A DNA stretch of 64,000 nucleotides from Pseudobdellovibrionaceae bacterium (GTDB lineage: Bacteria > Bdellovibrionota > Bdellovibrionia > Bdellovibrionales > Bdellovibrionaceae): contig JAHBUS010000003.1 of NCBI GenBank assembly GCA_019637955.1, positions 310,001 through 374,000 of the forward strand, read 5' to 3'. Shown piece after piece: positions 1 to 7,267 of the stretch. Every line of letters begins with the position of its first letter. Position 1 is the first letter of the stretch. A program made the position numbers and the translations under genes. The notes beneath the pieces are model-generated. The model saw only the letters and a program-made list of their open reading frames with translations. It was not told where the DNA came from and searched no databases.

Positions 1-1
1 C

Positions 2-1186
2 GTGGTGGGCCCTTCAGGCTACGGCAAGACGGTGCTTCTCACTCACGTCATTAAACACCAAATCCAAACCGGCAAAGGTCTTCTCTTCATGGATTTGAAG
101 GCCGACATGGAAACGATTCTTCACTTCTCGAAAATCGCGGCGGACGCAGGCCGTGCCGAGGACTTGCAGATCTTCTCGATCTCAAATCCCGAACTCTCAT
201 GGAGCTACAACCCTTTTCAGGGCGACACCGCGAACCAGCTTCGGGACAAGATCATGGCCGCTTTAGATTGGTCAGAGCCCTATTACAAACATCAAAGCGC
301 GAGTTTTCTGCTCAAACTCCTGATCGGGCTCAAACGCTTAAGTGCTCGACAGGAAATCACCTGCACGCCGGCGCTAGTCCGCGAGTGTTCCACTCGCGGC
401 GATGAGATAGCCAAATGCATTCGGAAGTTGGCGAAGGAGGAAATACATGAGGCCCGGTGCTTGGAAGAGGCTTATCAATTCATCTCGACCCCGGAGGGAC
501 AAAAATCTCTTTCGGGCCTTCGCACCCAGCTCGACAGTCTGGTCCTCAGTGATTTTGGAAACCTGATTTCAGGTGAAGGGGAGAATCAGATCGATCTTTT
601 CAAATCAGCGCGGGACTCGAAGATCACATTGATCTTTCTCGATTCCCGCAGGTACCCGAGCACCGCGAAAACCATGGCGAGGTTCCTTTTGCAGGATCTT
701 AAAGCCGCGAGCGCCAAGATCGACGCCGAAATCCCGAAAGAGCAGCGAAAACCTTTCGCGGTCATCATTGATGAGTTCGCGGATATCGCGAATGAAGACT
801 TTGTGGGATTCTTGGACCGAGCGAGAAGTAGTAAAATGATGCTCACGATTGCGCATCAGGAGTTTTCGGATTTGAAGCGAGTAAGTCCTGAGTTTGCCGC
901 GAGGGTGATGGCAAATACGAGTACGCTGTATGCGTTTATGCAGAAGTTGCCGGAGAGCGCGGAGCTGGTCTCGCGCATGGCAGGAACCAAAGTTGGGTGG
1001 GAAAAGACCGAAAGGGCACAGGGGCTCGGGTTTTGGGATGTCAGGACAGGGGAGAAGAGTCTGAAGCGCGTGGATGAGTTTTTGATTCATCCGAATCAAG
1101 TGAAAACTCTGAGGGTGGGGGAGTGTCTTTCGATAAAGAAGTATCCAAGGACGAAAGTGAGGCTCGTGAAGGTGGATCGGGGGTGA
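2..1186 (+). CDS. TraD/VirD4-like conjugative coupling ATPase, 5'-truncated by the window edge
   Basis: The reading frame is open to the left edge, so the N-terminus lies outside the window. Visible residues 3-10 form a Walker A loop (GPSGYGKT), followed by LLFMDLKAD, a Walker B at about 253-258 (AVIIDE) and a conserved AHQEFSDL segment. This arrangement is that of the hexameric DNA-pumping ATPases of type IV secretion and conjugation (TraD/TraG/VirD4, TraM-recognition type), which act at the inner membrane. No other conjugation gene lies to the right, so the rest of such a system, if present, lies to the left. The last seven codons (LVKVDRG) recur downstream of the first repeat block. Family assignment is confident; the exact role is inferred. 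Confidence 0.8.
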   Translation: MVGPSGYGKTVLLTHVIKHQIQTGKGLLFMDLKADMETILHFSKIAADAGRAEDLQIFSISNPELSWSYNPFQGDTANQLRDKIMAALDWSEPYYKHQSASFLLKLLIGLKRLSARQEITCTPALVRECSTRGDEIAKCIRKLAKEEIHEARCLEEAYQFISTPEGQKSLSGLRTQLDSLVLSDFGNLISGEGENQIDLFKSARDSKITLIFLDSRRYPSTAKTMARFLLQDLKAASAKIDAEIPKEQRKPFAVIIDEFADIANEDFVGFLDRARSSKMMLTIAHQEFSDLKRVSPEFAARVMANTSTLYAFMQKLPESAELVSRMAGTKVGWEKTERAQGLGFWDVRTGEKSLKRVDEFLIHPNQVKTLRVGECLSIKKYPRTKVRLVKVDRG

Positions 1187-1555
1187 TGGTGCTTGCTCCT
1201 GATTGGAGTCCTGCGGCCTCCTGGTCGCTCACACCATCTCAACAGTTCCGCGGCTCCTGCCGCTGCACCTATGTGTCTCGGATAGACCTCGACTCTCGTC
1301 AAAGTGGATCGGGGGTTGGGATTGGAACGCGCTCCTGCGCGGGGGAGTGGGGAGCGGGGAGCGGGGAGCGGAGCTTGCCTCCTGGCTGCTCGCGTGCCGC
1401 TCGCGGTCGTCAACCTCCGCGTTGACAGCTCCAGGCCTCCGGCCTTGCGCCTACATGTCCACGGGTACGTGGACGCCTCCGGCACTGCACCTACTTGCCT
1501 CCCTTTTGCTCGGCGCTTACATGCCCGCGAGTACGCGGGCGGGAACCCGGCCTGC
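1187..1555 (+). repeat. Hairpin-rich dispersed repeat, cluster R1
   Basis: This block starts at the stop codon of the coupling ATPase. It holds two full hairpin pairs, at about 1240-1296 and 1424-1472, and a degenerate third. Each pair has the linker CAACAGTTCC or TTGACAGCTCC, a short hairpin (e.g. AGGCC-TCC-GGCCT), the linker CCTAYRT, then a second hairpin (GTCCACG-GGTA-CGTGGAC). A larger stem (GCGGAGCTTG with CAACCTCCGC, one mismatch) encloses the conserved CCTCCTGG and CGGTCGT boxes. A GGGGAGCG microrepeat lies at about 1344-1371. Open reading frames through the block are not conserved. Confidence 0.8.
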
Positions 1556-1567
1556 GGCCGGATAAGG

Positions 1568-1592
1568 AGAGGCTAACGCCTCTTTTTATTTT
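1568..1592 (+). terminator. Rho-independent terminator
   Basis: A 6-bp stem, AGAGGC with GCCTCT around a TAAC loop, is followed directly by TTTTATTTT. It would end transcripts that leave the coupling-ATPase gene and cross R1. The stretch 1593-1740 has no gene that I can support; it contains a decayed hairpin that resembles the repeat family near 1660-1705. Confidence 0.75.
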
Positions 1593-1740
1593 GATCGAGA
1601 CTGTCATGGTTTGCATTTGGGCTTTGCTGATCAGGGCCTCGCGCCAATCACCTTCACTCCAGGCCTTCGGCCCTCCGTTACGGCGCTTGTCACGAGTCCC
1701 TGAAGGTCATCAAAACCCAGCAAACCACGCCAGTCTCTCA

Positions 1741-1790
1741 AATTTTCCCCCCGCCCACTTCGTGGGGGCGACCGGGCGGGGGGAAAATAT
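1741..1790. terminator. Strong bidirectional hairpin terminator
   Basis: An about 15-bp inverted repeat (AATTTTCCCCCCGCCC with its complement at 1774-1788) encloses a smaller CAC-TTCG-GTG hairpin. T-tracts stand on one side and A-tracts on the other, so it can work in both directions. It insulates the brnTA pair from upstream transcription. Confidence 0.7.
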
Positions 1791-1806
1791 TTAGAACACA
1801 AAGAAA

Positions 1807-1835
1807 TTTACAATGTACGTACATTGTCATATAAT
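1807..1835 (+). promoter_or_regulatory. brnTA promoter with palindromic operator
   Basis: TTTACA (1807-1812) and TATAAT (1830-1835) are spaced by exactly 17 bp. A perfect 18-bp palindrome, ACAATGTACGTACATTGT (1810-1827), fills the spacer. BrnA antitoxins are known to repress their own operons through such sites, so this is the likely operator. A start about 7 bp after the -10 would leave only a very short leader before the TTG at 1849 and would cut into the GAGGAGG ribosome site, so either the message is nearly leaderless or a second promoter exists upstream. Confidence 0.65.
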
Positions 1836-1848
1836 TGAGGAGGCTATT

Positions 1849-2127
1849 TTGGAATTTGAATGGGACGAAAGAAAGTCAGTGCGCAATTTTGCGAAGCACA
1901 GGGTGAGATTCGAGGAGGCGATGACGGTTTTCGCAGATCCCAATTACCTCGAGTTTTACGATGACCCGAGTAGCGAGTCCGAAGATCGGTTCATCAGGAT
2001 TGGATTGTCTGCTGTTCCGCGGACGCTCGTAGTCGTCTACTGTGCGAAGACCGATGATAAGATTCGGATTATCTCTGCGCGTAAAGCCACGATCGCAGAA
2101 AGGAAAGTTTATGAAGAAAGAATATGA
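1849..2127 (+). CDS. brnT: BrnT-family toxin (type II toxin-antitoxin)
   Basis: A protein of about 92 residues with the BrnT/DUF497 pattern: an N-terminal FEWDERK, the NFAKHRVRFEEA helix, FADPN, and a C-terminal ISARKATIAERKVYEE. BrnT toxins have an RNase-like fold and inhibit translation. The TTG at 1849 is chosen because GAGGAGG stands 5 nt upstream and it gives the usual short N-terminus before FEWD; the ATG at 1813 lies inside the operator palindrome. The end overlaps brnA by 17 nt, the normal toxin-first order. Its position between a conjugation gene and a second antitoxin-like pair fits mobile DNA. Confidence 0.88.
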   Translation: MEFEWDERKSVRNFAKHRVRFEEAMTVFADPNYLEFYDDPSSESEDRFIRIGLSAVPRTLVVVYCAKTDDKIRIISARKATIAERKVYEERI

Positions 2128-2338
2128 TCTGAAGAAAATGCGTGCGCGTAAAGGTCCAGCAAGGGTGTACCCGGAAGCTAAGAAGGCCACGATCACGATG
2201 AGGATTGACGCTATCACCCTTGGTGACCTGAAAACTGAGGCTGAACGCTTAGGAATCCCTTACCAAACACTTGCTCAGAGCATTTTGCATCGATTCGTCA
2301 CGGGTGAGCTGGTCGACAAGAAAAGCCGCGCAGGCTGA
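2111..2338 (+). CDS. brnA: BrnA-family antitoxin (ribbon-helix-helix)
   Basis: A protein of 75 residues starting at ATG 2111, with AGGAAAG just upstream inside brnT. The N-terminus KKEYDLKKMRARKGP is typical of BrnA. The segment ATITMRIDAITLGDLKTEAERLGIPYQTLAQSILHR matches the ribbon-helix-helix DNA-binding domain, with a beta strand and two helices. BrnA neutralises BrnT and represses the operon, most likely at the 18-bp palindrome at 1810-1827. It is clearly the partner of the overlapping upstream gene. Confidence 0.88.
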   Translation: MKKEYDLKKMRARKGPARVYPEAKKATITMRIDAITLGDLKTEAERLGIPYQTLAQSILHRFVTGELVDKKSRAG

Positions 2339-2352
2339 AATCGAGGTTTTAC

Positions 2353-2685
2353 ATGAAGGCTAAACGAAACACGCCATTAACGAATTCAAAAGAAATTTCA
2401 GAAGCTCTTGGCCTCTCGAGTCCAGGCGACCAGTCGCTTGTTGATCTCAAGGCACAGATTTCAGCTCTAGCAACGAGAGCTGTAAAAAAATCAGGTTTAA
2501 GCTTGGATGATCTCGTTACGGTGTCCGGCGTTCCACGATCGAAGGTCACCGCCATTCGTAATGGAGCTCTTGCTGGCATCAGCTTTGAGCACTTCTGGCG
2601 AGTGCTCTCGGCGACGGGATCTAAGGTGAGCTTTAGGTTGGGGAAGATTCCCAGTCGCACAAAATTAAATCGAGGCCACGAATGA
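2353..2685 (+). CDS. XRE-type helix-turn-helix regulator
   Basis: A 110-residue protein with a central helix-turn-helix (about 50-85: SGLSLDDLVTVSGVPRSK followed by VTAIRNGALAGISFEHFWRVL). The N-terminal NSKEISEALGLS segment is common in small XRE antitoxin-like proteins. Its stop overlaps the start of the HicB-like gene by 4 nt (ATGA), so the two are translated together and probably work as a pair. No obvious toxin accompanies them: the partner is itself HicB-like. It probably represses this operon, which begins 14 nt after brnA and may share its promoter. Confidence 0.7.
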   Translation: MKAKRNTPLTNSKEISEALGLSSPGDQSLVDLKAQISALATRAVKKSGLSLDDLVTVSGVPRSKVTAIRNGALAGISFEHFWRVLSATGSKVSFRLGKIPSRTKLNRGHE

Positions 2686-3119
2686 AGTACCACTTTCAAG
2701 TTCACAACACCAAAGATGGGTACTGGGCTGAGTGCTTGGAGCTACCGGGCTGCCGGAGTCAAGGAGACGATCTCGAGGAGCTAAAAGTCAACCTTCGCGA
2801 AGCGCTTAATTTGTATCTCTCTGAAGAATCGCACTCTCAACTTCAATTTGCTGAGCCGCTCAAGTCCAAACAAGGGCGAGACATCATTGAGATCGAGGTT
2901 AGTCCTGAGGTGGAGCTTGCGATGAGGGCTCGCCGAGATCGGCTCAAGACGCCCGAGCAGAAAACTTTTGCGGGAATGCCGGTCAATTGGGACTGGAAGA
3001 ATTGGCACAAAGGGATGTGGAATCCCGAAGATGACACTCTTTTTCCGCCGAAGCGGGTGGGGATTGGGTGGACGGTGAATCTTCATGCGGTGCTGAAGAA
3101 GGCGAGAATAGTGAAGTAA
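2682..3119 (+). CDS. HicB-like protein with C-terminal DUF5808-like segment
   Basis: Residues 1-55 (YHFQVH, GYWAECLELPGCRSQGD, LEELKVNLREALNLYLSEE) match the HicB antitoxin/partial RNase H fold. A linker (DIIEIEVSPEVELAM) follows. The C-terminal 40 residues (WKNWHKGMWNPEDDTLFPPKR then VGIGWTVNLHAVL) resemble the DUF5808 segment, which is usually found in membrane or envelope proteins. No HicA toxin is adjacent. Translation is coupled to the XRE gene by ATGA. The HicB part is confident; the C-terminal assignment is from memory of the pattern and is less sure. Confidence 0.7.
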   Translation: MKYHFQVHNTKDGYWAECLELPGCRSQGDDLEELKVNLREALNLYLSEESHSQLQFAEPLKSKQGRDIIEIEVSPEVELAMRARRDRLKTPEQKTFAGMPVNWDWKNWHKGMWNPEDDTLFPPKRVGIGWTVNLHAVLKKARIVK

Positions 3120-3121
3120 GG

Positions 3122-3345
3122 GTGTGCGGAGCTTGCCTCCTGGTGGAGTCCTGGCGGCATCCTGGTCGCTCGGGGACTGCGGGATCTGCTCCTGATTGCT
3201 CGTCGACTGACTCGCTGGTCGCAGCTCCCGCGTAGACAGCTTCTTGTTCTCCGGACAATCGCTTACTTGTCCACGATTACGTGGACGCCTCAACAGTTCC
3301 GCGGCTCCTGCCGCTGCACCTATGTGCCTCGGGTGTACCTCGGCT
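3122..3345 (+). repeat. Hairpin-rich dispersed repeat, cluster R2
   Basis: This cluster begins 3 bp after the HicB-like stop. It carries CCTCCTGG/TGGTCGC boxes with enclosing stems, then two hairpin pairs: TAGACAGCTTC...GTCCACG-ATTA-CGTGGAC (second stem at 3269-3286), and CAACAGTTCCGCGGC...TGCACCTATGTGCC ending at 3345. It has the same plus-strand orientation as all other clusters. No gene is supported between 3346 and 3436. Confidence 0.8.
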
Positions 3346-3436
3346 AACAGTCCTTCGGTTCGTTCGAATAAAAAGATGGAGTATCTGGGTGGGGAGCGAT
3401 TCGCGCAGATGAACGAATTGCTCCGGCAAAAAAAAT

Positions 3437-4975
3437 CTATTCGCCTGGCTCCTCAGGATTGGGCTCTTCAAGCTCGAGTGTGGCGATCGACGGCAAGCTT
3501 TTCCCTAGGATTCCCTGTAGGTCTCCATAAAGAGAGCCTTTAAGTGCAAGGAGCTGATTGAGCTGTTGCTCTCGACTGGCCCACATTCTGGAGAATGCGC
3601 GTTTTTCCTTTTGTAGATCAAGAATCAGGTTAGAAACTGTAGAAATCTCTGCTTCTAGGCTTTGTTTAAACTTTGTGCCTGTCAAATACTTGAAAACATT
3701 TTCTTTCTGATCGGCTGGGATCTGGTTTGTGATGCGGGCCTGAAACACATGCAGTATTTGTTCTCGAAGCATCTGAGCAAGTGCTTTTGCTAAGGCTGGC
3801 TGAGCGATCCAGACGCCATCAGTCGTACCTAATTGGCCGTGATTTTTCGGGATCACAGAGGAAACGATAGCAGCTAATTCGGCGGAGAGCTCGCGTTGAT
3901 CTTCTTTCAGCTTCACAACCCAATCGTCGCTCCAATTTTTTGTTTGCTTGAATTCCCAAACGATGGTGCCAGCATGCTTTCCGGAGTGCGATTTCACTCG
4001 GTGAATTAAATCAGCCCCGCGTACCCCTTTCCCAACGGGTTCGAATTCGTCATTAGGAAACATCCTCGCTAGTTCCTCTTCCAAGCGAAGTTCCAATGCT
4101 TCGCCTTGCGTTTGTTGAGAGCCTTGGGTAGCTTTGAGTCTTGCGTCGTCTAGTGCGCGTTGAAGAGTTGCCATCTTCAGATTCTGTTCATCGATTATCT
4201 TAGCTGATTCGGTTTGAGTTCGCTGCCTCACCTCTTCAGCAATTCGATCCCTCTCTTCATCCAACTTTCGTTGAAATTCCAGTTCCTGGGTCTGTTTTTG
4301 TTCCTCGAGAGATACCTTCAATCTCCTGAACTCCAGTTCGTTTTTTTGTGCCTCTTGCGACTTGAGCTTTTCTGCGGCAAGACGCTCCTCAAGATGTTTC
4401 TGGTCAACGATGAATTTTTCGCGAATACTCTCAGTGAGGTCTTTCTCTAAATTAGTTTTCAAGATTGCCTTTTCATTTTCGAAAGCTAGAAAATTCGCCT
4501 GGTTCGCCTCGTGAAGTTGTTTTACTTTTAATGCGTGATCCTGCTCCTGCGTAAGTAGTCTCTTTGAAACTTCAAGCTCAAGTTTTTGATCATTTTTGTC
4601 CTGCATTTCTTGGAGTGCCAATTTTGTATTCGTGAGCTCAATTTCTAGCCTCAACGCATTTGCTGCCTGACTTTTCTGTTGCAATATCTGCTTCTGCAAA
4701 TCAGCTTTTTCAATCGCAAAAAGTGATTGGTATTCCTGAGATAGCTCTAATCTCAGCTTTTCCCTAAGTTCCTGACTCTCTCGAGCAGAGGATTCACGAA
4801 GGCTAGTGATTTGTTCATCTTTACTAGAAAGACTATCTTTTAAAAGTTTTTCCTTCTGTTCGAAATCCTCACGCAACTTCTCGCGCAAATCACTTTCGAT
4901 GCTCCCTTTCAGGGCGCTTGATAGGTCAAATACGTGATTGCATTTAGGGCAAGTCACATCTTTAGAATCTTTCAT
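3437..4975 (-). CDS. DUF2130 family protein with long coiled coil
   Basis: A 512-residue protein. Residues 9-12 form CPKC, half of a zinc-ribbon-like start. Residues of about 25-290 are a long charged coiled coil. The C-terminal third contains GKGVRGADLIHRVKSHSGKHAGTIVWEFKQTKNWSDDWV, the core of DUF2130. The pattern ADLI...IVWEFKQ resembles a PD-(D/E)xK nuclease site (D...ExK), so a nucleic-acid role is possible but unproven. The start at 4975 is chosen because an AGGAG stands 7 nt upstream, rather than the longer open frame to 5005. It is monocistronic and convergent with the toxin-antitoxin region. Confidence 0.75.
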   Translation of the reverse strand: MKDSKDVTCPKCNHVFDLSSALKGSIESDLREKLREDFEQKEKLLKDSLSSKDEQITSLRESSARESQELREKLRLELSQEYQSLFAIEKADLQKQILQQKSQAANALRLEIELTNTKLALQEMQDKNDQKLELEVSKRLLTQEQDHALKVKQLHEANQANFLAFENEKAILKTNLEKDLTESIREKFIVDQKHLEERLAAEKLKSQEAQKNELEFRRLKVSLEEQKQTQELEFQRKLDEERDRIAEEVRQRTQTESAKIIDEQNLKMATLQRALDDARLKATQGSQQTQGEALELRLEEELARMFPNDEFEPVGKGVRGADLIHRVKSHSGKHAGTIVWEFKQTKNWSDDWVVKLKEDQRELSAELAAIVSSVIPKNHGQLGTTDGVWIAQPALAKALAQMLREQILHVFQARITNQIPADQKENVFKYLTGTKFKQSLEAEISTVSNLILDLQKEKRAFSRMWASREQQLNQLLALKGSLYGDLQGILGKSLPSIATLELEEPNPEEPGE

Positions 4976-5081
4976 GGGTTTTCTCCTAAAATGGTCAATG
5001 GGCAATCCCCACGGGCATTTTGATAAGACAAAGAGCGCTAATTGTGCGCAATGGCTTTGCTAAGTATAAGTAAGTTAATTT

Positions 5082-5570
5082 TTAGAAAGGAATTTCGTCT
5101 GATAGGCCAAACAAGATTTCATTAGGAGCGGGCTCTTGCTTCTTCCTACTAAACACTCTGATCTGCTCTGCTAATGATCTAAAGAAATCTGGAAGGTAGG
5201 GATAGGTCGCCATTCTAGTAGAAAGCGGGCACTCAATGAGTGGTCTCCCGTGATCTCCCACAACCCATCCATCTAAATCGAAAGAATATACTTGGCGCTC
5301 ACATTTCAGTCTAAAATCTTTAGACTCTTCATCGGCAGGCCCCCAAGAGATTTCGTAACGATCAGACTTAGCCCCGTAGCATTCCGAGAACGAAACCTGC
5401 ACATTGCAATGCTTTAAGTATGCCTCGAGATTGCGTATGTCTTGAGAGACAGAATTAATGTCATCTTGATGGCGATCAAAGATTTCACAAACTTCGTTGA
5501 AGGCGTCGCTGAGTGTTGCAGAGCTGAAATTTGGCTTTTTAGAAAGTATACCAGAATTGGGTTTCTTCAT
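5082..5570 (-). CDS. Hypothetical soluble protein
   Basis: A 162-residue protein of unknown family. The start at 5570 has TAGGAG eight nt upstream and is preferred over the open frame to 5585. The N-terminal third is helical (LSDAFNEVCEIFDRHQDDINSV); the rest is mixed with several aromatic residues (YEISWGPADEES, YSFDLDGWVVGDHGRPLIE). There is no signal peptide or membrane segment. It lies 106 bp upstream of the DUF2130 gene on the same strand and could be co-transcribed with it. No function can be proposed. Confidence 0.55.
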   Translation of the reverse strand: MKKPNSGILSKKPNFSSATLSDAFNEVCEIFDRHQDDINSVSQDIRNLEAYLKHCNVQVSFSECYGAKSDRYEISWGPADEESKDFRLKCERQVYSFDLDGWVVGDHGRPLIECPLSTRMATYPYLPDFFRSLAEQIRVFSRKKQEPAPNEILFGLSDEIPF

Positions 5571-5867
5571 TTTATCTCCTACCAATACGTTTAGAATCGT
5601 CTGCGTCAGCAGTTAATGTCCCAATCAAGGGTAAAAGTGCCCGTCAGGGCGAGCCGAATCCAATCAAGGACTGCGGCACTGCACGACATGGTTATACATC
5701 GCCGTCGTCATTTGCAAACAAAAAAGTGAAGAATGATGTCGTCTTAACCTCGGACACAGTCCGGCTCTCGGCCGTTTAAAGTGGATTTGAGGCGTGGTCG
5801 GCGTTGGAGCGAGCCGTGCAAAGTCCCCATTCATCATTAAGCAGGAGCAAAGCTCCGGGGAGTTCAT
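5571..5867 (+). other. Intergenic leader region with possible RNA structure
   Basis: There is no gene that I can support here. AAGGGTAAAAGTG followed by a 4-bp hairpin (GCCC-GTCA-GGGC, 5639-5650) and GAGCC lies at 5627-5655, and a similar arrangement occurs at 20472-20501. Close to the next start, GGAGC-AAA-GCTCC (about 5843-5855) is a hairpin just before the GGGGAG ribosome site. These suggest a structured 5' leader for the gene at 5868; the class is unknown. Confidence 0.35.
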
Positions 5868-6287
5868 GTGAGAAAATCATTTCGTTTGGTTCTGGTATTG
5901 GTGGTTTTGGGAATGGGATTCAAGGCGGGCGCGATGCCGGTCATTGAAGCGAACAACCCGAAGGCAAAGGCTCTTTACAAAAAGCTCGATGCCGAGGGGT
6001 ACAAGCGGAGCCACAAAGGCGCCATTGCTGCCTATTTAGCGGTTCTTCTGTCAACGATCACCGCTGGTGTCGATAAGGACTGGTTGGATCTTGTCAAGAT
6101 CAGCCAAGAGTGCATCAAAGATAAGTTTGGAGCCAAGGCGAGCTCAATGCTCCGACAAGCCGAGGCGGCCGTGACGGAGGCGAACGTGAGCCAGGCGAAG
6201 AGTATCGGGGCGCAGGCGGAGAGTGTCGTGGTCGACTATTCCCAGACGGGGCTCGCGTTTTATCGAGGGGAGTGCAAGAATTTGTGA
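5868..6287 (+). CDS. Small secreted protein, function unknown
   Basis: A 139-residue protein starting at GTG 5868, with GGGGAG 6 nt upstream. Residues 1-22 are a typical signal peptide (RKSFRLVLVLVVLGMGFKAGA), giving a periplasmic or secreted mature protein of about 117 residues. The mature part is Ala/Lys/Glu-rich and mostly helical, with two cysteines (QECIKDK and the C-terminal GECKNL) that could form a disulfide. It has an unusually long leader (see 5571-5867). No family is recognised. Confidence 0.6.
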   Translation: MRKSFRLVLVLVVLGMGFKAGAMPVIEANNPKAKALYKKLDAEGYKRSHKGAIAAYLAVLLSTITAGVDKDWLDLVKISQECIKDKFGAKASSMLRQAEAAVTEANVSQAKSIGAQAESVVVDYSQTGLAFYRGECKNL

Positions 6288-6317
6288 CATTTTGATAGAA
6301 GTCGGCAAGGCAGCTAA

Positions 6318-6593
6318 TCAACCGTTCGAGTCTTGCCCAAGGTACCCGTGGGCGAGCTCTCGGTGCTCTCTTTCATAAGCTTTGTCTCCAAGTCGCTCAA
6401 AGCACCTTGCGATGAGCAGGTGGGCTTCGCCAAGTTCTTTCAATGAGCTTTGGCCCGCGGCCTTTAAATACAAAAAGGCGTAAGCACACGACAGCATCTG
6501 AAGCTTCTCGTCTTTTCCGAGGTTTTCCTGGGACAAATACGTGTTCGCGTAATTGAGTGCACCGCTTGTTAATTCCGCGTGGGAGAAGTTCAT
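6318..6593 (-). CDS. Small helical (TPR-like) protein
   Basis: A 91-residue all-helical protein. The spacing of Ala/Leu/Tyr residues (ALNYANTYLS, LQMLSCAYAFLYLKAAG, ELGEAHLLIARCFERLGDKAYEREHRELA) resembles one or two tetratricopeptide-type helical hairpins. A GGAGG stands 4 nt before the ATG. It lies 18 bp downstream of the AgmX-like gene on the same strand, so the two probably form a short operon. The function is unknown; TPR-like proteins usually serve as assembly partners. Confidence 0.55.
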   Translation of the reverse strand: MNFSHAELTSGALNYANTYLSQENLGKDEKLQMLSCAYAFLYLKAAGQSSLKELGEAHLLIARCFERLGDKAYEREHRELAHGYLGQDSNG

Positions 6594-6611
6594 GTGCCTC
6601 CAGTGACAACA

Positions 6612-6998
6612 TTAAGGTTCTTGATTTTGAAGTGGTGAATTTTTCTCAAAAGCAAATGGATAGTGAACTTCAACTATTTCACCACCCACAGGCTTTGGGA
6701 AAATCCATTTTTTACTTTCAGCGACGACGCAGTCTTCAGCTTGCTTATTTTTTAATGAACTCTCCGAGATCTGAGTTTTTCGAACACGACCATCAGCAGC
6801 AACTTCGAAGGTGATTTTAATTCTTCCTGCGATGCCGGGTGTTTTTCGCTCGGCCTCTTCATAACAATTCATGACGCCTGAAATGTTCGTCTGAATGACG
6901 GACTGAATTTGGCTCCGATGAAGTCCTCCGTTTTTAGCGAGAGCAAACGGAGACAGAAGAACGAACGACAAGACGAAAGAGCTTCTCATTGAAAGCAT
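6612..6998 (-). CDS. Periplasmic AgmX/PglI C-terminal-domain protein (TonB-like)
   Basis: A 128-residue protein with an N-terminal signal peptide (to about residue 21, ...FALAKNGG). The rest matches the AgmX/PglI C-terminal domain: HRSQIQSVIQTNISGVMNCYEEA, GRIKITFEVAADGRVRKTQI, a conserved Cys in EDCVVAESKKWIFPKPVGGEIVEVHYPFAFE. This TonB-like fold is common in Myxococcota and Bdellovibrionota and is usually attached to gliding or envelope complexes. Here it is a stand-alone secreted form. The start may be the fourth codon (Met4). It is first gene of a likely two-gene unit with 6318-6593. Confidence 0.72.
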   Translation of the reverse strand: MLSMRSSFVLSFVLLSPFALAKNGGLHRSQIQSVIQTNISGVMNCYEEAERKTPGIAGRIKITFEVAADGRVRKTQISESSLKNKQAEDCVVAESKKWIFPKPVGGEIVEVHYPFAFEKNSPLQNQEP

Positions 6999-7090
6999 GC
7001 ACTAGGCTTGCACAAATTGCTTATTTTGGAAACAAATTTGCGGTTGCCTTGATCCAGAAGCTTGCCGAAACATCGATCGACAGATCGAAA

Positions 7091-7242
7091 GCGCTCCTGC
7101 GCGGGGAGTAGCGGCTCCTGCCGCGGGGTCGGAGACGGTGCTCGCTCCTGATGGGAGCTCTACGATCTCCCGGTCGCTCGCACCGCCTCAACAGTTCCGC
7201 GCCTCTGGCGCTGCACCTATGTGCCTCGGGCATACCTCGGCT
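7091..7242 (+). repeat. Hairpin-rich dispersed repeat, cluster R3
   Basis: One large hairpin unit (GGTGC...GCACC enclosing GGGAG...CTCCC between CTCCTGAT and CGGTCGCT boxes), then one hairpin pair, CAACAGTTCC-GCGCC-TCT-GGCGC-TGCACCTATGT plus GCCTCGG...CCTCGGC. It is nearly identical to the first half of R4, which suggests a recent copying event. It sits 26 bp from the 3' end of the minus-strand hydrolase gene. Confidence 0.8.
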
Positions 7243-7267
7243 AGCGTGTGGGAGTATTTGACGATCG

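Noticed and set aside
1424-1472. TTGACA in the repeat units as -35 promoter boxes
   Set aside because: The hexamer is part of a conserved linker in every copy and no -10 element follows at the right distance.
5664-5867. Minus-strand ORF of 67 codons in the leader region
   Set aside because: It is antisense to a probable structured leader and has an unlikely composition with many Pro, Arg and Cys.
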